Notes under the pieces: generated by a model | Told to the model about the DNA's origin: nothing | The model's input: only the letters and a program-made list of their open reading frames with translations | The model's database searches: none | Shown: in pieces, positions 37,268-44,827 of the stretch | Layout of the letters: every line of letters starts with the position of its first letter | How positions within the stretch are numbered: the first letter of the stretch is position 1 | NCBI GenBank assembly: GCA_011525665.1 | Contig: WYAU01000020.1 | Location: 45,834 to 109,833, forward strand | Direction of reading: 5' to 3' | Length of the DNA: 64,000 nt | Origin: Candidatus Brocadia sp. | GTDB lineage: Bacteria > Planctomycetota > Brocadiia > Brocadiales > Brocadiaceae | Position numbers and translations under genes: made by a program

Positions 37268-38644
37268 ATGAAAACTATATTATTGGTAGATGATGAATCC
37301 AGCGTAGTGGAATCCCTTCGGCTTATCTTAAAAGACACTTATAAAATTATAGGGACTGTCAGTGCAAAAGAAGCCTTGCGGATACTCGACAAAGAACGTG
37401 TAGACCTTGTGCTGCTTGACTTGAGAATGCATGAAATGGATGGGATCGAAATGCTGAGGCGGCTGCAGCCGTTTTGCCAGGAGACGGGAGTTGTGGTGTT
37501 GACGGCGGTAAACGACGTTAAATCAATTGTGGAGGCTGTTAAACTTGGTGCTCTGGATTACATCGTCAAACCGTTCGAAATTGAAGAAATCAGGATAACG
37601 ATTGAAAAGGCATTAGAGTTTAAAAATTTAACAAAGGAAGTTCGTTATCTTCGGTCGGAATATGGATATCATTCCCTCGACAGGCTGATCCATGGCAACA
37701 GCCGAATGATGAAGGACATCCTTGACGTGGTTTCCCGGATATCACGGGTAGATTCAACGGTTCTTCTGAGGGGAGAAAGCGGCACCGGTAAGGAATTGGT
37801 GGCGCGCGCGATTCATTTTGATAGCAACCGAAGAGAAAAACCGTTCGTTGTTGTAAGCTGTCCGAATTTAGCGGGAGACTTGCTGGAAACAGAACTCTTT
37901 GGTCATGAGAAGGGATCATTTACCGGCGCGTATGAAAGGAGATTGGGAAAGTTTGAAATAGCCGAAGGCGGCACCATATTTCTCGATGAAATCAGCGAGA
38001 TCAACCTTCCTTTGCAGGCAAAACTGTTGCGTGTTCTGCAAGAAAGGGAATTTTCCCGGTTAGGGAGCCATTCCGTTATAAAGACGGATGTACGGATAAT
38101 TGCCGCAACGAATAAAGATTTGGAGACAATGATCAAGGATGGTCGCTTCCGTGAAGACCTGTACTATCGTATCAATGTTGTCCCTATTTTTCTGCCGCCC
38201 CTTCGCGAGCGGGTGGAAGACATTCCACAATTAATCGAACACTTCTTCAACATCTTTCGAAAAGAGTGTCATGCAAAAATGGAATTTGTTTCCAAAGAGG
38301 CTATGGATGCGTTGTTGAAATATCCGTGGCCCGGAAACGTAAGGGAACTGAAAAATATCATGGAAAGGACGATCGCGCTTTACGGCTGTGAACCGATCCT
38401 GCTTCCCGAACACCTGCCGGTTGAAATCACGTCTGTTTCCGGCAGTCTTCAACGAATGAAACCGAACATATACCGGAGAAATTCCCTGGAAGATGAAGTG
38501 GCGCGGATTGAAAAGCAACTCATTGAACAGGCACTCCATGAAACCCGGGGGGTGAAGTCAAAAGCCGCAAAGCTTCTCGGAACCACCCGACGTATTATTA
38601 ATTATAAAATGCAGAAGTATGGAATTAAAGACACCGGGAATTAG
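37268..38644 (+). CDS. NtrC-family sigma-54-dependent response regulator
   Basis: A 458-residue activator: receiver domain (LVDDESSVVES, LVLLDLRMHEMDG, YIVKPFE), AAA+ central domain with Walker A GESGTGKEL, the sigma-54 contact loop ELFGHEKGSFTGA (GSFTGA instead of GAFTGA), Walker B GGTIFLDEI and RVLQEREFSRLG, and a C-terminal Fis-type HTH (SKAAKLLGTTRRIINYKM). The next gene, a ketosynthase, begins only six bases after its stop, so it is co-transcribed with the biosynthetic cluster. It probably controls that cluster or its own operon. Confidence 0.93.
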   Translation: MKTILLVDDESSVVESLRLILKDTYKIIGTVSAKEALRILDKERVDLVLLDLRMHEMDGIEMLRRLQPFCQETGVVVLTAVNDVKSIVEAVKLGALDYIVKPFEIEEIRITIEKALEFKNLTKEVRYLRSEYGYHSLDRLIHGNSRMMKDILDVVSRISRVDSTVLLRGESGTGKELVARAIHFDSNRREKPFVVVSCPNLAGDLLETELFGHEKGSFTGAYERRLGKFEIAEGGTIFLDEISEINLPLQAKLLRVLQEREFSRLGSHSVIKTDVRIIAATNKDLETMIKDGRFREDLYYRINVVPIFLPPLRERVEDIPQLIEHFFNIFRKECHAKMEFVSKEAMDALLKYPWPGNVRELKNIMERTIALYGCEPILLPEHLPVEITSVSGSLQRMKPNIYRRNSLEDEVARIEKQLIEQALHETRGVKSKAAKLLGTTRRIINYKMQKYGIKDTGN

Positions 38645-38650
38645 ATTATT

Positions 38651-39880
38651 ATGAAAAAACGAATCGTAGTGACCGGCATAGGTATTGTTAGTCCGTTAGG
38701 CGTTGGCATGCGGGAAAACTGGGAAGGATATCTCTCCGGTTTGTCAGGAATTAAAGAATTTGTTACAGAAGGGAGGGGCTTAAAAACGTATGCCGGCGCG
38801 GTATCCGGCGAGGAACTCGGAAAATTTATTCCCGAAGCAAAAAAGGACAAAACAGATAAATTTACCCGTTTTGCCCTGGTTGCCGCGAAAAACGCACTGC
38901 AGGACGCAAAAATTGATGATGGATTTAATAAGGAAAAGATAGGGGTTTTTATCGGCAGCGCTTTTAGCGGGCTGAACATTATTGAAAAACAGATCAAAAT
39001 CCTTTATTGCGACGGGCCGAGAAGGGTCCATCCCCTTTTAATGCAAAATAATCTTACGAATGCCCCCTCCGGTGAGATTGCAATAGAATATACGCTGAAA
39101 GGCCCTAATATCGGTTTTTCGAGCGGTGCATGCTCCGGGAACTACAGCATAATTCATGCATTTAATGCCATACAACGGCATGACATCGATGCGATGATTG
39201 CCGGCGGCACCGAAGCACCGTTATGTGCGGGAGTTTTTGAGGAATTGAGAAGGAAAGGCATATTTCCCCCAAATAACTGTAGTTCAATTCGGGCCAGCTG
39301 TCCTTTTGACGTTGACAGGATGGGTTTCGTTTTAAGCGAGGGGGCCGGCGTCGTTGTGCTGGAGACACTGCGCAGTGCAGAGAAGAGAGGCGCTGATGTT
39401 TACGGTGAACTCATAGGGTTCGGGGCATCGTATGATAATAACGGCGATACACACCGGAAAAACCCTGGTTTTTATTCCAAGGCCTCCTGTATGAAACAGG
39501 CGTTGGAGTCTGCCTCCATTGATTCATCAGATGTTGATTATATCAGTGCCAGCGGCATATCGGGAATACGGGAAGACAGAGAAGAGTCTGAGGCAATAAA
39601 ATCTGTTTTTGGCGAAGATGTTCATAAAATTCCTGTAAGTTCAACGAAGGGCAGCCTCGGATTCTCCATTGGCGCATCCGGCCCAATCGATGCGATCTTT
39701 TCATTGTTGTCATTAAAAAAACAGATTGTACTTCAGACAAACAACCTTGTGAATCTGGATCCGGAATGCGATCCGCTTTTAGTTCTCAAAAAGGCGGATT
39801 CCCGGTCTGTAAACGTCGTCTTGTCAAACAACTTCGATTATACCGGCAACAATGTGTCGGTAGTGTTTAAAAGGCTGTAA
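38651..39880 (+). CDS. FabF-like ketosynthase lacking both active-site histidines (KS1)
   Basis: A 409-residue thiolase-fold beta-ketoacyl synthase. It starts RIVVTGIGIVSPLG as in FabF and keeps the nucleophile Cys161 (GACSGN), but the first histidine motif (NAHGTST in FabF) reads SASGISG, with Ser301 at the His position. The second (KSMTGH) reads KGSLGF with Phe338. Without both histidines it is not expected to decarboxylate malonyl-ACP. It may act as a partner subunit like a chain-length factor, although those normally lose the Cys instead. It leads a KS-KS-ACP-rSAM-KS cluster. Confidence 0.88.
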   Translation: MKKRIVVTGIGIVSPLGVGMRENWEGYLSGLSGIKEFVTEGRGLKTYAGAVSGEELGKFIPEAKKDKTDKFTRFALVAAKNALQDAKIDDGFNKEKIGVFIGSAFSGLNIIEKQIKILYCDGPRRVHPLLMQNNLTNAPSGEIAIEYTLKGPNIGFSSGACSGNYSIIHAFNAIQRHDIDAMIAGGTEAPLCAGVFEELRRKGIFPPNNCSSIRASCPFDVDRMGFVLSEGAGVVVLETLRSAEKRGADVYGELIGFGASYDNNGDTHRKNPGFYSKASCMKQALESASIDSSDVDYISASGISGIREDREESEAIKSVFGEDVHKIPVSSTKGSLGFSIGASGPIDAIFSLLSLKKQIVLQTNNLVNLDPECDPLLVLKKADSRSVNVVLSNNFDYTGNNVSVVFKRL

Positions 39881-39975
39881 TCGGGGTGGGGCGCGGAGAT
39901 GCAGAAGAGAAGTGCCTTTCTTCCGCTCCTCCGCGGTGAAAGAACGGTCGGAACACATCGGAAAGAAAGAGTAAA

Positions 39976-41232
39976 ATGGACAAACACAGTGAGAAAAGCA
40001 GGGTAGTGGTGACAGGAATAGGGATTATTACGCCGATCGGAATCGGAATCGATGAGTATTGGGAATCTGCCAGAGGGGGAAAATCAGGCATAACAACGAT
40101 TTCACGATTCAACGTTGAAGGTTACCCGACGAAGATCGCCGGCGAGGTAAAGAATTTTACCCCGGATGAACACATGCCTGGGGAATTGGCTGCCAATTTG
40201 AGCAGGTATTCTCAGTTGGGATTGGCTGCCGCACGCATGGCAGTAAAGGATGCCAGACTGGATTTTTCCGGAATAGACAAAAAGAAGGTGGGGGTATCGA
40301 TCGGATTGGGTGACGAAACCTTGTCGTACTACGATGAAAAAACTGCCATAGAAAACGGCAACTATGTCTTGCGGGCCAGGCCCCCGGCGGATACGAGGAA
40401 TACATCTAACGTAATCTCAGACTTCTTCGGTTTCTCAGGCCAAAGTTTCATTGTTGCAACGGCCTGTTCAAGCGGAAATCAAGCTATTGGAATTGCAAGA
40501 GACATGATTGCATCGGGTCAGGCCGATGTCGTTGTGACCGGCGGAGTCGAGGCGCCTATTTTCCCGCTTATTCTGGCGGCATTTTGTTCCCTGAGAATCA
40601 TGTCAAAGCGAAACGACCACCCTACAAAGGCGAGCAGGCCTTTTGATAAGGACAGGGATGGTTTTGTTATGGGTGAAGGTGCCGGCATCCTGATACTTGA
40701 AAGGGAAGAAACGGCTTGTGAAAGAGGGGTTCATATTTATGGAGAAATAGCCGGTTATGGCGCTTCCAGCGACGCCTTTCATATGACCATGCCATCACAG
40801 GACAGGATGCAAATATGCCAGGCAATGCGCAAGGCGATCGAGGATGGCGGCCTGAAAATTAATGAGATTGATTATATCAATGCTCATGGGACATCAACAA
40901 TCGCAAATGATAGGGGGGAAACGAAGGCAATAAAAACGGTCTTTGGTGACAACGCCTACAACATACCGATAAGCTCAACAAAGTCAATGACGGGACACTT
41001 AATGGGCGCAGCCAGCGCCGTTGAACTCATAACGTGTATTTTGGCAATTAAAAACGGTGTACTCCCACCTACCATTAATTTGGAACACGCAGACCCTGAC
41101 TGTGACCTGGATTATATCGCAAAAGGAGCAAGAAAAAAAGAAATCACCACTGCCCTTTCAAACTCTTTTGGTTTTGGAGGAAACAATTCAACGATTGTAA
41201 TAAAAAAGTTCAACAACGTCTTGAGAAGGTAA
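39976..41232 (+). CDS. FabF-like beta-ketoacyl-ACP synthase with complete triad (KS2)
   Basis: A 418-residue ketosynthase with a complete catalytic set: Cys164 (ATACSSGN), His304 (INAHGTST) and His341 (KSMTGHLMGAA). It also keeps the KRNDHPTKASRPFDKDRDGFVMGEGAG signature and the GFGGNN C-terminal glycine motif. It would perform decarboxylative condensation of acyl-enzyme with malonyl-ACP. Placed between KS1 and the ACP gene, it is the most likely active condensing enzyme of the cluster. Divergence from housekeeping FabF (IPLILAAFCSLRIMSKRN) suggests a dedicated pathway. Confidence 0.92.
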   Translation: MDKHSEKSRVVVTGIGIITPIGIGIDEYWESARGGKSGITTISRFNVEGYPTKIAGEVKNFTPDEHMPGELAANLSRYSQLGLAAARMAVKDARLDFSGIDKKKVGVSIGLGDETLSYYDEKTAIENGNYVLRARPPADTRNTSNVISDFFGFSGQSFIVATACSSGNQAIGIARDMIASGQADVVVTGGVEAPIFPLILAAFCSLRIMSKRNDHPTKASRPFDKDRDGFVMGEGAGILILEREETACERGVHIYGEIAGYGASSDAFHMTMPSQDRMQICQAMRKAIEDGGLKINEIDYINAHGTSTIANDRGETKAIKTVFGDNAYNIPISSTKSMTGHLMGAASAVELITCILAIKNGVLPPTINLEHADPDCDLDYIAKGARKKEITTALSNSFGFGGNNSTIVIKKFNNVLRR

Positions 41233-41278
41233 CAGCAAACATCTCGCGTTCGTACATTTTTCTGGAGGGTACACAACA

Positions 41279-41545
41279 ATGAATATTTTGACAGAAGATA
41301 TGATTAAAGAAGGTCTTACAAAGATACTTGCAAACGAACTCAAAATAGCGCCTGAAGATATTACGGATGAGTCACATATTGTGAACGATATCGGCGCTGA
41401 ATCTGCCGATATGATTAATCTCTTGTATAATATTGAAAATGAATTTAATATAGAAATCTCTAATGAGGAGGCTGATAAGAATTTAACCATACAAAAGATG
41501 GCAAATCTGATAAAGGAAAAAATCTGCATCAAATCTGCAAAATAA
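41279..41545 (+). CDS. Acyl carrier protein
   Basis: An 88-residue ACP. The phosphopantetheine site is Ser42 in IGAESADMINLLYNIE, where the usual DSLD is altered to ESAD. The acidic helices II and III (EFNIEISNEEADKNLTIQKM) are normal. GGAGG lies eight bases upstream of the ATG. Position between KS2 and the radical SAM enzyme indicates that it carries the growing chain, and possibly the radical SAM substrate, of this pathway. It is not the housekeeping acpP context (no fabG/fabF operon around it). Confidence 0.9.
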   Translation: MNILTEDMIKEGLTKILANELKIAPEDITDESHIVNDIGAESADMINLLYNIENEFNIEISNEEADKNLTIQKMANLIKEKICIKSAK

Positions 41546-41610
41546 AATTTCTAAAAGAATTTAAAAATCTGCCGCACCACACAAATTTTTCTGTTTTTAA
41601 GGGGCTTTCT

Positions 41611-43434
41611 ATGAGTGATCCTCGCACCATAGACCTTCTCCTGTGGAATTCATTTATGGGGAAGGCCTATTCCGTCAGTGATTGCTTTAAGGAAAATGGT
41701 ATTGGAATACTGGCCAGGGTATGCAAGGATGCGGGCTTTACCGTTGTCATTGAAGATCCGGCAAGAATCGATTTTTACACGGCGTTCACCCGGAATTATC
41801 TTATGCCAAAATTATCAGAACTCTCCGAACGTGTCTTCACTTTTAAAAACAGGGGAGACATGATATCCTTACGAAAGGAATGGAACCTTCTCCAGGACGA
41901 ACTCACCCGCATTATCCGGGAAAAAATGGAGAAATATATTGATGAACTGGCCCGAAAAACGCTGGAAAACCGGGTAAAAGTCCTTGGAATCAAGACGTGG
42001 CTGGGGGACCGATTTGCATACTCTGAAAGGCTTGCACAGCGGGTCAGAGAGCTGAGCCCGAATACTCTGGTAATTGCAGGAGGTCCACAGGTTAACCAGT
42101 TTAAGGCACACGCACTGGAAAGAAGCCCCTTCGATTTTTGTATCGATGTGGAGGGCGAGGTAACACTTATCCAGATTATGAATACGGTGAAGGAAGTATA
42201 CTCCCGGGGGGGGACAAAATCTGATGCCCTCAAAAAAATCACGGATCTTGCACAGGCAGGGAAAATTTTCAATATCCTCTATAGAGATGATAACGGCGAG
42301 GTAAAAGAGACAGCCATCAAACGGCTGTCTCTGAACTCCAAACCTTTCCCCCTGTACGAAAAGGAGGATGGAAAGGTAAATATTGCCGTGATCAACGAAT
42401 CTTCGGGATGTTATTACGGAAAATGTAATTTCTGCACGCATCCGAATATTACCGGGAAATACCAGACGCGGGACATCGGCATCACCATAAAAGAAATCAG
42501 GGAAACCGTTACTGAGATGGGTACCGGCCTTTTCAGATTCGCAGGCTCCACAACCCCTGTCTCTCTGAGCAATCGAATCGCCGATGCATTGTTAACGGAA
42601 GGAATACACATCGAGTATTCCATGTTTGTCCGGGCAGAAACAAATGCAAAAAAACGAATGCCGGAACTTATCGGGGCCTATGAAAGGATAATACGTTCAG
42701 GGCTTAAAGCTGTTTTTCTCGGGGCCGAGACCGCCAACAACGATGTCCTTTCAGAGATTATGGGCAAAGGTAACTCCGCGGAGGACATCTATTTTACGGT
42801 TGCAGCTTTAAAGCAGGCATCCTATAATCAGAAGAAACATCTTGATGTGGGCCTAAGTTTTATTTATCCTTGTCCTCTACCTTCTGGTAGCGCCATAACC
42901 CATGAGCAAATTTTGGAAGAGAACCTGCATCTGCTCCAGGAATTGAAAGATGAGGGCTACAAGCCGGATTCTGTTCTTGTTACGCCGGCTGCTCCTCTCC
43001 CCGGCACGGCATGGCAAATGGAACCCGGAAGATTCGGATTCGAACTGCCGGAAGATTATTTCCAGACTGTCTTGCGCTATGAATATGAACTGACGAAGGA
43101 CCCGAGCACGTGGCCTGAGTTGAATGTCTCCCTCCACGGAATAAAGTTTGTGGATATATTGAAAATGTCAGGACTCATGGAGAAAAAGGTCAGAGATATG
43201 GATTATACCGTAAACGTTTCGGATGAACATTGCCTCGCGGCGAGAAGCGCCGGTTTTCCCGGGCAGAAAGGTTTAGAGGAATTCAAGATGAAAACGGATC
43301 GATCTCTCTTGACGACAGACTACAGTTTCCTTGCTGATGTCTATCGGAAAATAAACACTCACAGCCGTCAACTGGCAGAGAAAAACTTCCCCTCATCACA
43401 CAGGACTCTCTTTGGCGGAGAAAAAGTTTCATGA
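41611..43434 (+). CDS. B12-binding-type radical SAM enzyme
   Basis: A 607-residue protein. The N-terminal ~200 residues resemble the cobalamin-binding Rossmann domain of class B-like radical SAM enzymes (VLGIKTWLGDR, TLVIAGGPQVNQF), without a clear DxHxxG. The radical SAM core starts with Cys267-x4-Cys272-x2-Cys275 (GCYYGKCNFC), one residue longer than the usual Cx3Cx2C. FRFAGSTTP, AVFLGAETANN and DVGLSFIYP follow. It may methylate, rearrange or cyclise an ACP-bound chain. The stop overlaps the KS3 start (ATGA), so expression is tightly coupled. Confidence 0.88.
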   Translation: MSDPRTIDLLLWNSFMGKAYSVSDCFKENGIGILARVCKDAGFTVVIEDPARIDFYTAFTRNYLMPKLSELSERVFTFKNRGDMISLRKEWNLLQDELTRIIREKMEKYIDELARKTLENRVKVLGIKTWLGDRFAYSERLAQRVRELSPNTLVIAGGPQVNQFKAHALERSPFDFCIDVEGEVTLIQIMNTVKEVYSRGGTKSDALKKITDLAQAGKIFNILYRDDNGEVKETAIKRLSLNSKPFPLYEKEDGKVNIAVINESSGCYYGKCNFCTHPNITGKYQTRDIGITIKEIRETVTEMGTGLFRFAGSTTPVSLSNRIADALLTEGIHIEYSMFVRAETNAKKRMPELIGAYERIIRSGLKAVFLGAETANNDVLSEIMGKGNSAEDIYFTVAALKQASYNQKKHLDVGLSFIYPCPLPSGSAITHEQILEENLHLLQELKDEGYKPDSVLVTPAAPLPGTAWQMEPGRFGFELPEDYFQTVLRYEYELTKDPSTWPELNVSLHGIKFVDILKMSGLMEKKVRDMDYTVNVSDEHCLAARSAGFPGQKGLEEFKMKTDRSLLTTDYSFLADVYRKINTHSRQLAEKNFPSSHRTLFGGEKVS

Positions 43435-44687
43435 TAACGAGGCGTGCCGTTATTACCGGCCTGGGAATTCTGGCCCCTAACGGGAACGGAAAGGACGCAT
43501 ATTGGGATGCGCTCATTAACGGGCGATCGGGTATAAAAAGAATCGCCTCATTTGATCCGTCTCCTTTCAGCACTCAGATTGCGGGTGAAGTGAAAAACTT
43601 TGACCCCTGCTGTTTTATTGACCCCAAATTAGTGAAAAGAAGTGCACGCTTTACCCATTTTGGCGTTGCAGCGTCAAAAATGGCGATAGCAGATGCCGGC
43701 ATTGACCTAAGCAGGGAGAACAGGAACAGATGCGGCGTATGTTTTGGAACAACAATCGGGGCTGAAAATGATATCTATGAAAACCAGCATAGGAGATTCC
43801 TGGAATCGGGACCTAAAGCAGGCAACCGGTTTACTTCCACGGAGTTTACACCACACGTGACGACAGCTTATATATGTTCAGGACTAAAAATTACCGGACC
43901 CAATTCTACTCTGACATCGGGATGTTCGACCGGACTTGATGTTGTGAACTGGGGCTTTAAGATGATAAAACAAGGAGAGATAGATGTGGCTATCGTGGCG
44001 AGTGCCGACGCTCCCATTTTCCCCTTTGCCATGACCTCCTTCTGTGCGCTGGGAATCCTTTCAAAAAGAAATGACGAGCCGGAAAAGGCGTCGAGGCCGT
44101 ATGATAAGGATCGTGACGGCATGGTGATCAGTGAAGGCGGGGCTGCCATAGTAATTGAGGAGTTGAATCATGCTTTAGCGCGGAATGCGAATATATATGC
44201 TGAGGTGGTGTCTTATGCCACTGCCTGTGAGGCACAAGACGTTTACCATGTGGAATTGAGCGGACAAACGTTGATCTCTGCAATGAAGCAGGCATTAATT
44301 ATTGGCAAACTGAGAGAGGATGAAGTAGACTATATTTGTGCCCACGGGAACGCTATTCCCAGTTACGACGTGGCAGAAACAAATGCATTTAAGGCATTCT
44401 TTGGAGATCGCGCCTATACTATTCCCATAAGTTCAATTAAGTCCATGACAGGCCAGGCATATGCAGCAGGGGGCGGCTTTCAAGTAGTGGCAACGAGCCT
44501 TAGCCTCATAAACGGAATGATTCCTCCTACAATAAATCTGGACGAACCTGATCCGCTTTGCGATCTTGACTATGTTTCCCGTCATGCCAGACGTTTTCCC
44601 ATAGACACGGCATTGATAAACAGCCACAGTGTGGGGGGAACACATGCAGTCCTTGTATTAAAAAAATGTAACAATGTAGTTTTTTGA
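43431..44687 (+). CDS. FabF-like ketosynthase with Cys-His-Gln active site (KS3)
   Basis: A 418-residue ketosynthase. Cys165 (TSGCSTGLD) and His305 (ICAHGNAIP) are kept, but the second His is Gln342 (KSMTGQAYAAGG). Other family blocks are intact (KRNDEPEKASRPYDKDRDGMV). A Cys-His-Gln or Cys-His-Asn arrangement is seen in FabH/thiolase relatives and might alter condensation versus decarboxylation. It is translationally coupled to the radical SAM gene and closes the biosynthetic run. Confidence 0.9.
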   Translation: MITRRAVITGLGILAPNGNGKDAYWDALINGRSGIKRIASFDPSPFSTQIAGEVKNFDPCCFIDPKLVKRSARFTHFGVAASKMAIADAGIDLSRENRNRCGVCFGTTIGAENDIYENQHRRFLESGPKAGNRFTSTEFTPHVTTAYICSGLKITGPNSTLTSGCSTGLDVVNWGFKMIKQGEIDVAIVASADAPIFPFAMTSFCALGILSKRNDEPEKASRPYDKDRDGMVISEGGAAIVIEELNHALARNANIYAEVVSYATACEAQDVYHVELSGQTLISAMKQALIIGKLREDEVDYICAHGNAIPSYDVAETNAFKAFFGDRAYTIPISSIKSMTGQAYAAGGGFQVVATSLSLINGMIPPTINLDEPDPLCDLDYVSRHARRFPIDTALINSHSVGGTHAVLVLKKCNNVVF

Positions 44688-44827
44688 AAAAATTCCAAGA
44701 ATAACAATGGTTACCATTATCGTGCAGGGGTGAAGTGTTTGATATACTCAGGATAAGTCAAATGCTGCTCACGGGTTCACATGCTTTGCGCCTCCTTTTT
44801 CAAAAAACTCTTTAAGCAAGATTGGTA

